Assembly: GCA_016721605.1 (NCBI GenBank)
Contig: JADKHS010000020.1
Location: 1 to 42,227, forward strand
Direction: 5' to 3'
Length of the DNA stretch: 42,227 bases
From: Nitrosomonadales bacterium
Lineage (GTDB): Bacteria > Pseudomonadota > Gammaproteobacteria > Burkholderiales > Gallionellaceae
The position numbers and the translations under genes are program-made. This document shows positions 28,409 to 36,974 of this stretch, piece by piece; the stretch's first letter is position 1; each line of letters begins with the position of its first letter. Below the pieces are notes generated by a model. The model saw only the letters and a program-made list of their open reading frames with translations, was not told where the DNA came from and ran no database searches.

Positions 28409-29419
28409 CTAGCGTTTCTCCTGATGTCCGCCAAATTCATAGCGCAAGGCAGACAGCAACTTGTTACCGTAATCTGCTTCTCCGCGCGAATTGAAGCGAT
28501 CAAATAATGCGGCGGTGAGAACCGGCGCGGGTGTACCCGATTCAATAGCGGCGATACTGGTCCAGCGCCCTTCACCGGAGTCCGACACCTTGCCACTAAA
28601 CTTCTCCAGATTCGGATCGGCTTGTAATGCGTGCGCAGTCAAATCAAGTAGCCAGGAACTCACCACGCTGCCACGCCGCCACAACTCGGCCACTTCGGCC
28701 ACATTGATATCGTAACGGAACGCTTCCGGTTCACGTAATGGTGTGGTCTCTGCATCCACTTGATGCAACATGCCACCCACATTGGCGTGGCGCAATAAAT
28801 TAAAACCTTCGGCATAGGCGGCCATCATGCCGTATTCGATACCGTTGTGAACCATTTTGACGAAGTGTCCAGCACCCTCAGGACCGCAGTGCAGATAGCC
28901 GATCTCGGCCGTGCTCGGTTGGCCACTGCACCCTTCGGTACGCGGTGCAGCTTCCACACCTGGCGCCAACGCGGCAAAGATGGATTGCAAGCGCGCAAAC
29001 GTATGCTGCTGGGCACCGACCATCAAACAGTAACCGCGTTCCAGCCCCCAAGTCCCGCCGCTGACTCCCACATCCGCATAATGAATCGACTGTGCCGACA
29101 GACTCTTTGCGCGGACGATGTCATCCTTATAATAGGAATTGCCGCCATCAATGATGATGTCATCCGCACTCAGCAACGGGGCCAGTTCCGCGATGCTGGC
29201 ATCCACCACCGCTGCGGGCAACATCAGCCAAATGGCGCGCGGTGTACTCAATTTGTTCACCAAGTCCGGCACGCTGATAGCAGGTGTCATGCCTTCTTTT
29301 GCCAGTGTCTGTACCGCTTCGCTGTTGCGGTCGAACACCACACATTGATGTCCGGCACGATTCAAACGACGCACCATGTTTGCGCCCATACGCCCCAACC
29401 CTATCATTCCGATCTGCAT
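28409..29419 (-). CDS. gnd: 6-phosphogluconate dehydrogenase (decarboxylating), short form
   Basis: Oxidises 6-phosphogluconate to ribulose 5-phosphate and CO2. The 336 residues match the short GndA/YqeC-type enzyme rather than the ~470-residue long form. Motifs visible are MIGLGRMGANMVRRL at the NAD(P) fold, IDGGNSYYKDD, DVGVSGGTWGLERGYCLMVG and the catalytic HFVKMVHNGIEYGMM. Short-form enzymes are often NAD-preferring; cofactor choice here is inferred only. ATG 29419 follows AAGGAGTAAATA. Last of the tal-zwf-glk-gnd group, 84 bases after glk. Confidence 0.93.
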   Translation of the reverse strand: MQIGMIGLGRMGANMVRRLNRAGHQCVVFDRNSEAVQTLAKEGMTPAISVPDLVNKLSTPRAIWLMLPAAVVDASIAELAPLLSADDIIIDGGNSYYKDDIVRAKSLSAQSIHYADVGVSGGTWGLERGYCLMVGAQQHTFARLQSIFAALAPGVEAAPRTEGCSGQPSTAEIGYLHCGPEGAGHFVKMVHNGIEYGMMAAYAEGFNLLRHANVGGMLHQVDAETTPLREPEAFRYDINVAEVAELWRRGSVVSSWLLDLTAHALQADPNLEKFSGKVSDSGEGRWTSIAAIESGTPAPVLTAALFDRFNSRGEADYGNKLLSALRYEFGGHQEKR

Positions 29420-29502
29420 TATTTACTCCTTAATAAAATAAATTTTTCTGCGGTGTCCAGACATAAGGTCAGCACCAAGATATTTGGCAAAGTGAAAGCC
29501 AT

Positions 29503-30357
29503 TTAAACTGTCTGTCCGGCATGGTGTGCAGCGAACAAGGCTGGACCATACAGTGCCGCGCGATCATTCAGGATCACCTTGACCGGCATCGCCGCCAGAC
29601 TGACGAATAATTGCATCGTTTCAACGCATACCGCATCGCTGTTTGCCAGTGCCGCAGCGGAAATCGCCGCCGCTGTATCTGCGTTACGCATTTCTTCCGC
29701 TAACCACGCCGGGGTCGATACATGCCGGTAGTCAAGCAAGAATGCATACAGATCAAGCAGCCCCATGCCGGAAACGACACGCTCCCAACTGACATGTCCT
29801 CTCATGTGCTCAGAATGGCGTTGTTGTAAATGTCTTAGCAAGGCAAATTCCAGGGTGTTGCGCGGACTGAAGGTGGCGTGTCCGCCTTCCGTGGCAAAGG
29901 GGCGATAGGATAGTCCGTCCCAATACAAACCCGCCTCGCCCAAACCCGTCCCGGCAGCGATCACCGCCGCATTACCCAGCATTTCGGGCATCCCCGCTTG
30001 CAGCGTCAATAAATCAGCATCATCTAGTGCGGGTAAACCATAAGCCGTGGCCTCTAAATCGTTCAGCAGATGGCAGCGCAAAAAACCGAAGCGTTGGCAC
30101 AGTGCGGCGGTATCGATCCGCCAAGGCAAATTGGTCGCTTGCGCCACACCATCCTGTACCGGCCCGGCAATGCCGAAAGCCGCATCGTCAACGTTATCAT
30201 CCGATGACAAAAATTCACTCAGCAACGTTTCAAAAGTTTCATAGCGCTGGCTGGCATAACTAAGTTCGCGGCGGATCACAACCTCATTACTGTTCACGTC
30301 GACTAACGCCAAACGGGTCTTGGTACCGCCGATATCACCGGTCAGAAGCGATCTCAT
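29503..30357 (-). CDS. glk: Glucokinase, apparently lacking a C-terminal segment
   Basis: Phosphorylates glucose with ATP, feeding G6PD encoded upstream. Family motifs are LTGDIGGTKTRLAL (phosphate loop), FGIAGPVQDG, LLNDLEATAYGL with the catalytic aspartate, AAGTGLGEAGL and EGGHATFSP. Against E. coli Glk (321 residues) the C-terminus is short: MQLFVSL runs straight into AAMPVKVILNDRAALYG, and the conserved stretch with GNLAL...GGVxIGGGI, about 45 residues, is missing with frame kept. That segment helps form the nucleotide site, so activity is doubtful if the gap is real. ATG 30357, with GAGG upstream, begins 1 base after the zwf stop; TTG 30372 is an alternative. Confidence 0.87.
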   Translation of the reverse strand: MRSLLTGDIGGTKTRLALVDVNSNEVVIRRELSYASQRYETFETLLSEFLSSDDNVDDAAFGIAGPVQDGVAQATNLPWRIDTAALCQRFGFLRCHLLNDLEATAYGLPALDDADLLTLQAGMPEMLGNAAVIAAGTGLGEAGLYWDGLSYRPFATEGGHATFSPRNTLEFALLRHLQQRHSEHMRGHVSWERVVSGMGLLDLYAFLLDYRHVSTPAWLAEEMRNADTAAAISAAALANSDAVCVETMQLFVSLAAMPVKVILNDRAALYGPALFAAHHAGQTV

Positions 30358-30358
30358 T

Positions 30359-31864
30359 TCAATATGCCTCAAGCTTGCCGCCTTCTGGGTTTAAGGAATG
30401 GCGCCAGAACTGGTCTTCACGATCAAACAAACGGTAAGTGCCGCGTGGCCCCCAGCTACCGGCAGGATAGGTGTTGATGAAGCTGCGCTCCATCGACCAC
30501 ACTTTAATTACTGGATCGACCACACGCCAAGCCGTCTCGACTTCATCGATGCGCAGGAACAACGAGTGGTCGCCGAGGATGACATCAAGAATCAACCCTT
30601 CATAAGCATCGAAATCTTCTTCGCCGTCTTTGCGGTAAGTCGCATCCAGACTGATAGTGCGTGTTTGCATATCCAGCCCCGGCACTTTGACCTGCAACTC
30701 CATCTTCAAACAATCGTCCGGCTGGATACCGAGCATAATCCAGTTCGGTTGCGGCACACCTTTACGGATGTGCCGCAGTAAATCCTGCGGCGGCGCCTTG
30801 AAGCGGATGCAGATCGCCGAGCTACCTTCCGCCAAACGTTTGCCGGTGCGCAGATAGAATGGCACGCCTGCCCAACGCCAGTTGTCGATGAACAATTTCA
30901 TTGCGGCATAAGTTTCGGTTGTGCTACCCGGCGCGACATTTGGTTCTTCCAAATAACCAGGCACGGTCTTACCGTCGATCACACCACTGGCGTACTGGCC
31001 ACGAAAAGCGTGGGCATGCACTGCGTTTTGGGTAATGGGGCGGATAGCTTTCAACACTTTTACTTTTTCATCACGCAAGTGTTCGGCCGACATGCTCAAT
31101 GGCGGCTCTATCGCGACAAGCGCCAGCAACTGCAACAGATGGCTCTGCACCATGTCGCGCAGCGCCCCTGCGCCTTCGTAGTAATCGGCACGTCCTTCCA
31201 CCCCCAATGTTTCAGAATGGGTGATCTGCACATGATCGATATAATGGTTTCTCCATAATGGTTCCAGCAGCAGGTTTGCAAAGCGAAACACCATGATGTT
31301 CTGCACCGTGCCCTTGCCGAGGTAGTGATCAATGCGATAGATTTGTGGCTCATCGAGATGACGGTAGAGGCTGGCTTGCAGGGTTTGCGCGGAAAGCAAG
31401 TCGTAGCCGAACGGTTTTTCAATCACCACGCGACGCCAGCCGTTGTTCTGTTTTAATAGCCCGATGTTGCCCAGTTTTTCCACGATACCGGGATAATCAA
31501 CGGGTCGTACCGCCATGTAGTACACCACGTTTGGTGGAAACTTTGGATCTTTATCCAGCAAAGTTTGCAGCCGCACATAAGCATCCTCGTCACCAGGTGG
31601 AATGGCGAAATAATGCAGGCGGGCGCAAAAACGTTGCAGCGCCGCTTCGTCAATTTTCGCACCATGCAGCTCACGCAGAATGTCAGATACTAAACCCAGC
31701 CATTGTTCATGCGTGTAGTGGGCAATATCGCAACCAAGAATAATCAGATGGTCGGGTAGACGTTTAGCAGTTTCAAGATGAAACAAAGCTGGAATCAGCT
31801 TGCGTCGGCTTAGATTTCCACCGGCACCGAAAAAAACCAGTGTACAGGGTTCCAGGATTTTCAT
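30359..31864 (-). CDS. zwf: Glucose-6-phosphate 1-dehydrogenase
   Basis: First enzyme of the oxidative pentose phosphate pathway, making 6-phosphogluconolactone and NAD(P)H. The 501 residues have the nucleotide motif FFGAGGNLSRRKL, the EKPFGYD element, the active-site region YRIDHYLGKGTVQN and NLLLEPLWRNHYIDHVQI. The common RIDHYLGKE has G in place of E here. The frame is open to 31933, but ATG 31864 (MKILEPCTL) with AAAGGA about 10 bases upstream is the better start. It nearly abuts glk, so the two are co-transcribed. No pgl gene is visible in the window. Confidence 0.95.
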   Translation of the reverse strand: MKILEPCTLVFFGAGGNLSRRKLIPALFHLETAKRLPDHLIILGCDIAHYTHEQWLGLVSDILRELHGAKIDEAALQRFCARLHYFAIPPGDEDAYVRLQTLLDKDPKFPPNVVYYMAVRPVDYPGIVEKLGNIGLLKQNNGWRRVVIEKPFGYDLLSAQTLQASLYRHLDEPQIYRIDHYLGKGTVQNIMVFRFANLLLEPLWRNHYIDHVQITHSETLGVEGRADYYEGAGALRDMVQSHLLQLLALVAIEPPLSMSAEHLRDEKVKVLKAIRPITQNAVHAHAFRGQYASGVIDGKTVPGYLEEPNVAPGSTTETYAAMKLFIDNWRWAGVPFYLRTGKRLAEGSSAICIRFKAPPQDLLRHIRKGVPQPNWIMLGIQPDDCLKMELQVKVPGLDMQTRTISLDATYRKDGEEDFDAYEGLILDVILGDHSLFLRIDEVETAWRVVDPVIKVWSMERSFINTYPAGSWGPRGTYRLFDREDQFWRHSLNPEGGKLEAY

Positions 31865-32101
31865 GGGGTCTATCCTTTCATGAGATATGACTTGTACATC
31901 TGGTGAGCCGAAACGGACAATTCGGGTAAACAAGTGGTGAATTCAGAATTTTGCTCTCCCTTTAATAATATAAGGAAACTTAGCACAAGTTATATTTTGA
32001 TGGCCTAATCCCCCGAAATTGATTGGCCGATTCAATTTGCCCCAGCTTTTTTAAGAAAAAACAAGCACACACTTTAGCAAGTGCATTTAATCTGCGCTTT
32101 T

Positions 32102-33052
32102 CTAAAGCCTTTCCGCAAGCATTTTTTCCAGTTTGATCTGATCCAAGGTGAAACCACGTATGCCTTCGGCCAGTTTTTCTGTAGCCATAGCATCTTCATT
32201 CAGTTCCCAGCGGAACATCGCTTCGGTCATAGGTTGCGGCTGCGGTTCGGTCACCCCGGTATCGTTCAATTGACGTATCAATACACCTTGCGTGGCTTTT
32301 AATTCTTTTAACAGCGGGGGCGAGATGGTGAGCCGGTCACAACCGGCCAGCGCCAATATCTCACCCATATTGCGGAATGAAGCACCCATGATAATGGTTT
32401 TGAAACCATGCGTCTTATAGTACGCATAAATCTTGCGTACCGACTGCACGCCAGGATCTTCATCCGCCGAAAAATCATGATCACTGTGTGCCTTGTGCCA
32501 ATCGAGAATACGCCCAACGAATGGAGAAATCAGCGTCACCCCCACCTCTGCACTGGCACGTGCCTGGGCAAAACCGAACAACAATGTCATGTTACAGTTA
32601 ATGCCTTCACGCTCAAGAGTTTCCGCAGCGCGGATGCCTTCCCAAGTAGAGGCGATCTTAATCAACACGCGGTCGTTGGGTATGCCAGCCGCGTTGTATA
32701 GACTGGTCAGCTTGCGGGCCTTGTCCATCAAGGCCACAGTGTTGAAAGAAAGCCGTGCATCCACTTCGGTTGAGATACGTCCTGGAACGTATTTGAGCGC
32801 TTCCACACCGACATCTACCGCCAGCCTGTCCATGGCATCGTGCACCTGCTGCCCACGATCATTGCTCTGCGATTTGGCCCAGATGATGGCATTTTCAATG
32901 AGCGGAACATATTCCGGTAGTGTGGCAGCCTTAAGCAGCAGCGAGGGGTTAGTGGTAGCGTCCTGCGGACGATAATGGCGAATTGCCTCTATGTCACCGG
33001 TATCAGCCACAATAGTTGTCATTAATTCAAGTTGTTCCAGTAGGTTACTCAT
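32102..33052 (-). CDS. tal: Transaldolase
   Basis: Transfers dihydroxyacetone units between sugar phosphates in the non-oxidative pentose phosphate pathway. The 316 residues match TalB (317). Schiff-base lysine K132 is in RVLIKIASTWEG, with TTNPSLLLKA near 33-42, CNMTLLFGFAQA and ISPFVGRILDW. It is separated from zwf by about 240 bases, so co-transcription with zwf-glk-gnd is possible but not certain. Confidence 0.96.
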   Translation of the reverse strand: MSNLLEQLELMTTIVADTGDIEAIRHYRPQDATTNPSLLLKAATLPEYVPLIENAIIWAKSQSNDRGQQVHDAMDRLAVDVGVEALKYVPGRISTEVDARLSFNTVALMDKARKLTSLYNAAGIPNDRVLIKIASTWEGIRAAETLEREGINCNMTLLFGFAQARASAEVGVTLISPFVGRILDWHKAHSDHDFSADEDPGVQSVRKIYAYYKTHGFKTIIMGASFRNMGEILALAGCDRLTISPPLLKELKATQGVLIRQLNDTGVTEPQPQPMTEAMFRWELNEDAMATEKLAEGIRGFTLDQIKLEKMLAERL

Positions 33053-33259
33053 GTTATTTATCCTTTTAAAGATTAAGATAAAATCAGCTAGTACTGGCTC
33101 TAATTTTTTTAGACTAAAGCTCGCCTGCAGCTTATTCTACACAACAGCCAATATTTTCCATGCAAAGTTAGAATCAATAAAATTGACATAAGCGTGTCCC
33201 TTAGTATTCTTGGTGTCAACTACAACGGAGATCTAAATCAGTGATATGCGCTTTAATCC

Positions 33260-33301
33260 GAACTATCTTGTTGCAAGACATGTCATGCAACAAGATAGTT
33301 C
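33260..33301. repeat. 42-bp near-perfect palindrome
   Basis: GAACTATCTTGTTGCA at 33260-33275 is the exact inverse of 33286-33301. The 10-base centre (A-GACATGTC-A) is itself palindromic apart from the two flanking A. No T-run follows on either strand, so it is not an ordinary terminator. Confidence 0.85.
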
Positions 33302-33371
33302 CTGCATGGGTAATATTTGCATACCAGTTTGAGCTTATTGATCCGGCACGGTGAAGTATTAACTCCATTCG

Positions 33372-33422
33372 GGCTGAATTTGTCGAAGCCCATTCATCTT
33401 TCGACAGGCTCAAAATGATTCT
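33372..33422. repeat. REP-like extragenic palindrome (TTCGACA type)
   Basis: TGTCGAA at 33381-33387 and TTCGACA at 33400-33406 form an inverted pair, followed by GGCTCAAAATGA. On the minus strand it reads as the common proteobacterial extragenic repeat that translates spuriously to LSLSKDE. Only one copy is in this window. Confidence 0.55.
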
Positions 33423-33675
33423 GTTCTTACTGTTTCGTGCAATGCCTAAAGCCAAGCTAGCACGCGAACCGTTCTTTCTGTCGACTGAATCACCATGGTG
33501 CGACAATTTGTCGCATTTCCACGCTTGATGAACTGGGATACCCTCTAGCCCTGCCGAGCAAATGCAGGCATTAGCTTATATCGCAATTCAAGAAAAAAAA
33601 TAAATAATGCGAATTTATGAATGTCTGTTCAATAGGTGATAAGCATTTCAACACTATAAATCATGGGGATCAGTT

Positions 33676-34701
33676 ATGAGTCTTTCGAAGAAAATTCCGC
33701 TGGTGATGTTCCTAACATCGGTATTTGCCATTTACAGTAATACAGCTCTGGCCGATCATGGCTCTATGGGCTTCGGCATTGGTACCGCATCGCCAATTAT
33801 CACCCAAACCGGATAACGCTCCCGCCGGCATGTGGGCTGGCGGTTTAATCGCCCAATTAACTGGTTTTGACACGCCTTCAGACTCCAAACTACTTGGCCT
33901 GAAAAATAATGCTGTCGACGATGCCCATGGTGACGTCCACAGTCTAAAATCACTTTTCGTACCATCAATATTTATGGCCTATGGTGTGAGCGACAACTGG
34001 ACGTTGGGTATCAGACTTCCTTATGTGCAGCGCTTTGACCTACGCTCACCGAATGAACATGGCGATGAAATTCATAGGCAAGGAGATCCAGGTGGATTTG
34101 GCGGCGCATCCCTATTTGGTCAATATCGTTTTTTCATAGCGACGACAATCTAAACCATTTATCACTGGTCGTAGCCCTCACTACTCCAGGGAAAAGCAAC
34201 ATCCAAGGTGTCGGTCACCATGGCGAAAGCGAGAGTCTTGAAGCACACTCCCAGCCCAGCGGCGGTGCATGGAATCCTGCTGTCGGTTTTTCCTTTACCC
34301 GCGCTATGGGAAAGGTCTCGTTGGATAGCAGTATCCTCTATACGGTAGCAACTCAAGGGGTGCAATATACGAATCTTGGCGATACTTTTGACTATAATGT
34401 CGCACTTTCTTATGCTTTCGTTGGCATGGCCAGAAATAACCTTTTCGTCGGCAGCAACAATTCCTCGTGGACGGGCATTTTAGAGCTAAATGGTCAGTGG
34501 CAGGATCGTCAAAAAACCGCTGGCCTGACTGATCCAAACTCGGGTAGCAATATCATTTATCTCTCGCCGGGCATCAGATACTCTGGCGGAAAAAATTGGA
34601 ATACAGCCTTGTCGTTAGGCACACCGATAGTCAAAAACATAAACGGTTATCAAACACCACCGGATTACCGGGTCACTTACCGCTTCGTTGTCGCGTTCTA
34701 A
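33676..34701 (+). CDS. Outer-membrane beta-barrel protein (transporter/MetA-pathway-like), two frameshifts
   Basis: ATG 33676 follows GGGGATCAG and starts a signal peptide (KKIPLVMFLTSVFAIYSNTALA). The mature protein is a ~320-residue predicted barrel: DNAPAGMWAGGLIAQL, FMAYGVSDNWTLGIRLPYVQRF, GGASLFGQYRFF, NPAVGFSFTRAMGKVSLDSSILY, LSPGIRYSGGKNWNTALSLGTPI and a terminal RVTYRFVVAF ending in phenylalanine. The style matches outer-membrane proteins grouped with the phenol-degradation MetA family; the cargo is unknown. Frames shift near 33800 and at 34133 (one base missing). The BNR-repeat gene follows closely, so the two may be a unit. Confidence 0.7.
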
Positions 34702-34718
34702 CGATTTTTTAGCAACAA

Positions 34719-36035
34719 TTGTATTTTTGTAGATTCTGGATCGACCATATAATTATTTTGCCTAATTACCCAATTACCAAGAGAACCATTCGAATCAATC
34801 GCATAACAACTGCAAATGGATTCCTCGGGTCTCTCTTACAGAGCAGTTGTCAACTGCTCTGTTTCCTATTGATATTCGGCGTAATGGCATTTAGCACGGC
34901 TAGTTATGGCCACCATGATGATTCGAAGGCCGGCACAACCGATTCAAAACGCAGTCCTCAGGGCGGGAGCCTGTATGTTACTGCCGCTTTTGGTCCCGAT
35001 AACCGTTTATGGCGGGTCGTGCCGGATAAATGGCATGTGTATGTTGATTATTCAACTGACTTGGGCAAGACCTTCAGTGTGCCTGTGCGTATCAATAAGG
35101 AATCACAGCGCATCAAAGTGAGCGGTGAAAATCGGCCCGGTATCGTCGTAGACCGTAACGGAAAAATTTCCGTCATCTATTCGGCTGAAGGCGTTCAGCC
35201 AGTAGCAGTCTATTTCAGTACATCTACCGATAATGGCCACAGTTTTTCAACGCCAAAACCGTTGAGCGACCAAGCATCCGAAGCTAATTCATTTCAGGGG
35301 CGGCTGGTTTTAAATTCATCCGGTCTAGCCTATGTCTTCTGGCTTGACGAACGTGACCGTACCGATTGGAGACAACAAGGGAACGCAGTTTATTACACCA
35401 CCATTGACGGCCAGAATAGTCAAAATTACATCAACCGAAAACTCTCCGACACCCTTTGCGAATGTTGCCGCATTGCCGCTGCTTTTGACATTGATGGTCA
35501 GCCTGTTTTATTCGCGCGTTTCATTTATCCAGGCGGCATCCACGATCATGGCCTTTCCAGGACGCAAACTGACGGCAAAGAACCGCTATCCTGGCGCGTT
35601 ACCTTTGACGAATGGAAGATCAAGGGCTGCCCTGAACATGGACCTGCAATTTCTATTGCTGACGATGGCCGTTACCATATTGCCTGGTTTACGCAAGGCA
35701 GCGCGCGTCAAGGTTTGTTCTATGCCTATTCATCTGATCGGGGACAAAATTTCTCAGTTCCGTTGCCGTTCGGCACACCGAAAAAACTACCTAGTCATCC
35801 TGATATCCTAGCTCAGGGAAAGCATGTCGTCCTGACCTGGACTGAGTATGACGGCACCAAAACGCAACTGCTGGTGATGCAGTCAACCGATGGAGGCCAA
35901 ACTTGGTCGGCTGCCAAATCAATCGCAGAAAGTGCAAGTGGGACTGACTTTCCGTTTTTATTAAACAGTGCACGAGGCATTTTCGTATCGTGGAACAGCA
36001 AGAATGAAGGCTATCGGTTAATTCCCGTGGATTGA
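34719..36035 (+). CDS. BNR/Asp-box repeat (sialidase-like propeller) exported protein with CxCC motif
   Basis: An exported beta-propeller. At least four Asp-box repeats are visible: YSTDLGKTFSVP, TSTDNGHSFSTP, YSSDRGQNFSVP and QSTDGGQTWSAA. A hydrophobic export segment (LLCFLLIFGVMAFSTASYG) precedes a His-rich start HHDD. Between repeats lie LCECCRIAAAFDIDGQPV and IKGCPEHGPAISI, a cysteine pattern seen in a widespread BNR subfamily. True sialidase catalytic residues are not evident, so glycosidase activity should not be assumed; the cysteines could bind metal or form disulfides (inference). The 34719 start is TTG and gives an unlikely long leader; ATG 34884 or a start near 34869 is possible. 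It follows the outer-membrane protein gene. Confidence 0.75.
   Translation: MYFCRFWIDHIIILPNYPITKRTIRINRITTANGFLGSLLQSSCQLLCFLLIFGVMAFSTASYGHHDDSKAGTTDSKRSPQGGSLYVTAAFGPDNRLWRVVPDKWHVYVDYSTDLGKTFSVPVRINKESQRIKVSGENRPGIVVDRNGKISVIYSAEGVQPVAVYFSTSTDNGHSFSTPKPLSDQASEANSFQGRLVLNSSGLAYVFWLDERDRTDWRQQGNAVYYTTIDGQNSQNYINRKLSDTLCECCRIAAAFDIDGQPVLFARFIYPGGIHDHGLSRTQTDGKEPLSWRVTFDEWKIKGCPEHGPAISIADDGRYHIAWFTQGSARQGLFYAYSSDRGQNFSVPLPFGTPKKLPSHPDILAQGKHVVLTWTEYDGTKTQLLVMQSTDGGQTWSAAKSIAESASGTDFPFLLNSARGIFVSWNSKNEGYRLIPVD
34838..34862. repeat. 25-bp perfect palindrome at the start of the BNR gene
   Basis: ACAGAGCAGTTG, one T, then CAACTGCTCTGT: 12-base perfect arms around a single base. It lies 137 bases after the outer-membrane protein stop and 22 bases before ATG 34884. 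It could be a dimeric operator or a weak terminator between the two genes. Confidence 0.6.
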
Positions 36036-36341
36036 AATATACGGGTTTACGCTACCTGCTTTTTGCACCTTGCATCAATTCCCCCTGATCCCGTTCATAG
36101 ATAAACCTCAACCAGGGATGAGAAGAAGAACCGCACATGCTTCTTCAGGACACTGTTTCATTTTCACCCATTGCCGCCTCTTTATGACATTGGGTTGACG
36201 CCACACTTCAAAACCTTACAATCCCCGTAGGTTCCGTTCTCCGGTGGTTTAGTGCAACGAGGTTTGTCCGCCGCCAATAAACGCGGGTTTAACAAGTTTT
36301 TAGGGGGACGATAGATAAACGCTATTCATAGGCAATTACGC
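36036..36341. other. Non-coding gap before the HNH gene
   Basis: About 306 bases with no supported gene. It contains a weak inverted pair (AGAAGAAG / CTTCTTC, near 36121-36147). No tRNA, IS end or attachment repeat is recognised. The ribosome site ahead of ATG 36342 is poor. Confidence 0.35.
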
Positions 36342-36890
36342 ATGGAAATCACCACCGTTGGCGAGTTGCTGCATTGGTCATACGCGAACCTTGCGATGGC
36401 GCACTCGGCCATCACTGCGAAAGCAGAGAAGTACGGACGCACACAGTTCATGATTCGTTCTCGTCTTTACTCAGGGTTGAACAAACAAACCATGAGCATT
36501 GGCCCCCTAGCGGACGACGAACGCTTAAAGATGGTGTTACCGCAAGCTTGCTGCTACTGCGGTAGTCGCGAGTACTTGTCTGCTGACCATCTCATTCCGA
36601 CAAAACGAGGTGGCGCAAATACCGGGGATAATCTTGTCTGGGCCTGCCGTTCATGCAACAGCTCAAAGTGCGCCCGCGATGTACTTGAATGGTTGATGGA
36701 AAAAAATCAGTTTCCACCCATCTTGCTTCTCCGCCGTTATCTGAAGCTCGCTATTGAAATGAGCCATGAAAGGGGCCTTATGAACGTACCGATTGTCGCA
36801 GCACCAGAACTTCCGTTCTCGTTGGCTACAATTCCACAGGTATTTCCTCTACCCAGCCAATTGCAGTTGTGGGTGGTGGAAATTTCCTAG
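36342..36890 (+). CDS. HNH endonuclease family protein
   Basis: A 182-residue protein with a complete HNH core: zinc pair C70-x2-C73, D82-H83 (SADHLIPTKRGG), N97 (GDNLVWAC), second zinc pair C102-x2-C105 and N106..K109 (RSCNSSKC). This is the classic DH...N...CxxCNxxK arrangement of nicking or homing-type nucleases. The N-terminal 65 residues and the ~50 C-terminal residues match nothing I know. No methylase, phage or toxin partner is adjacent. It could be a solitary mobile nuclease or part of an unrecognised restriction activity. It converges on DUF748. Confidence 0.78.
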   Translation: MEITTVGELLHWSYANLAMAHSAITAKAEKYGRTQFMIRSRLYSGLNKQTMSIGPLADDERLKMVLPQACCYCGSREYLSADHLIPTKRGGANTGDNLVWACRSCNSSKCARDVLEWLMEKNQFPPILLLRRYLKLAIEMSHERGLMNVPIVAAPELPFSLATIPQVFPLPSQLQLWVVEIS

Positions 36891-36974
36891 CGAATAATGT
36901 ATGCCCCACGCGGCGATAGTGTTGCACGTAACGTAAAATGAAGGAAGTTAATAAGTTAACCCGGGTTTTACTTA

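Larger units (their letters stand above)
33053..33675. other. Non-coding gap with palindrome and REP-like sequence
   Basis: About 620 bases between divergent tal and the outer-membrane protein gene. It holds a promoter-like TTGACA-16-TATTCT on the plus strand (33183-33210), the 42-bp palindrome at 33260-33301 and the REP-like sequence at 33372-33422. I see no protein gene. A small plus-strand RNA beginning near 33217 and carrying the hairpin is possible but unproven. Confidence 0.45.

Noticed and set aside
31310..31330. G6PD active-site motif RIDHYLGKG instead of RIDHYLGKE
   Set aside because: The catalytic and binding residues before it are intact, and I recall the same variant in other betaproteobacteria. 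It is not a sign of inactivation.
36230..36310. Possible integron attC-like or attachment site before the HNH gene
   Set aside because: GTTTAAC does not fit the attC core site and no paired inverted site or integrase is present.
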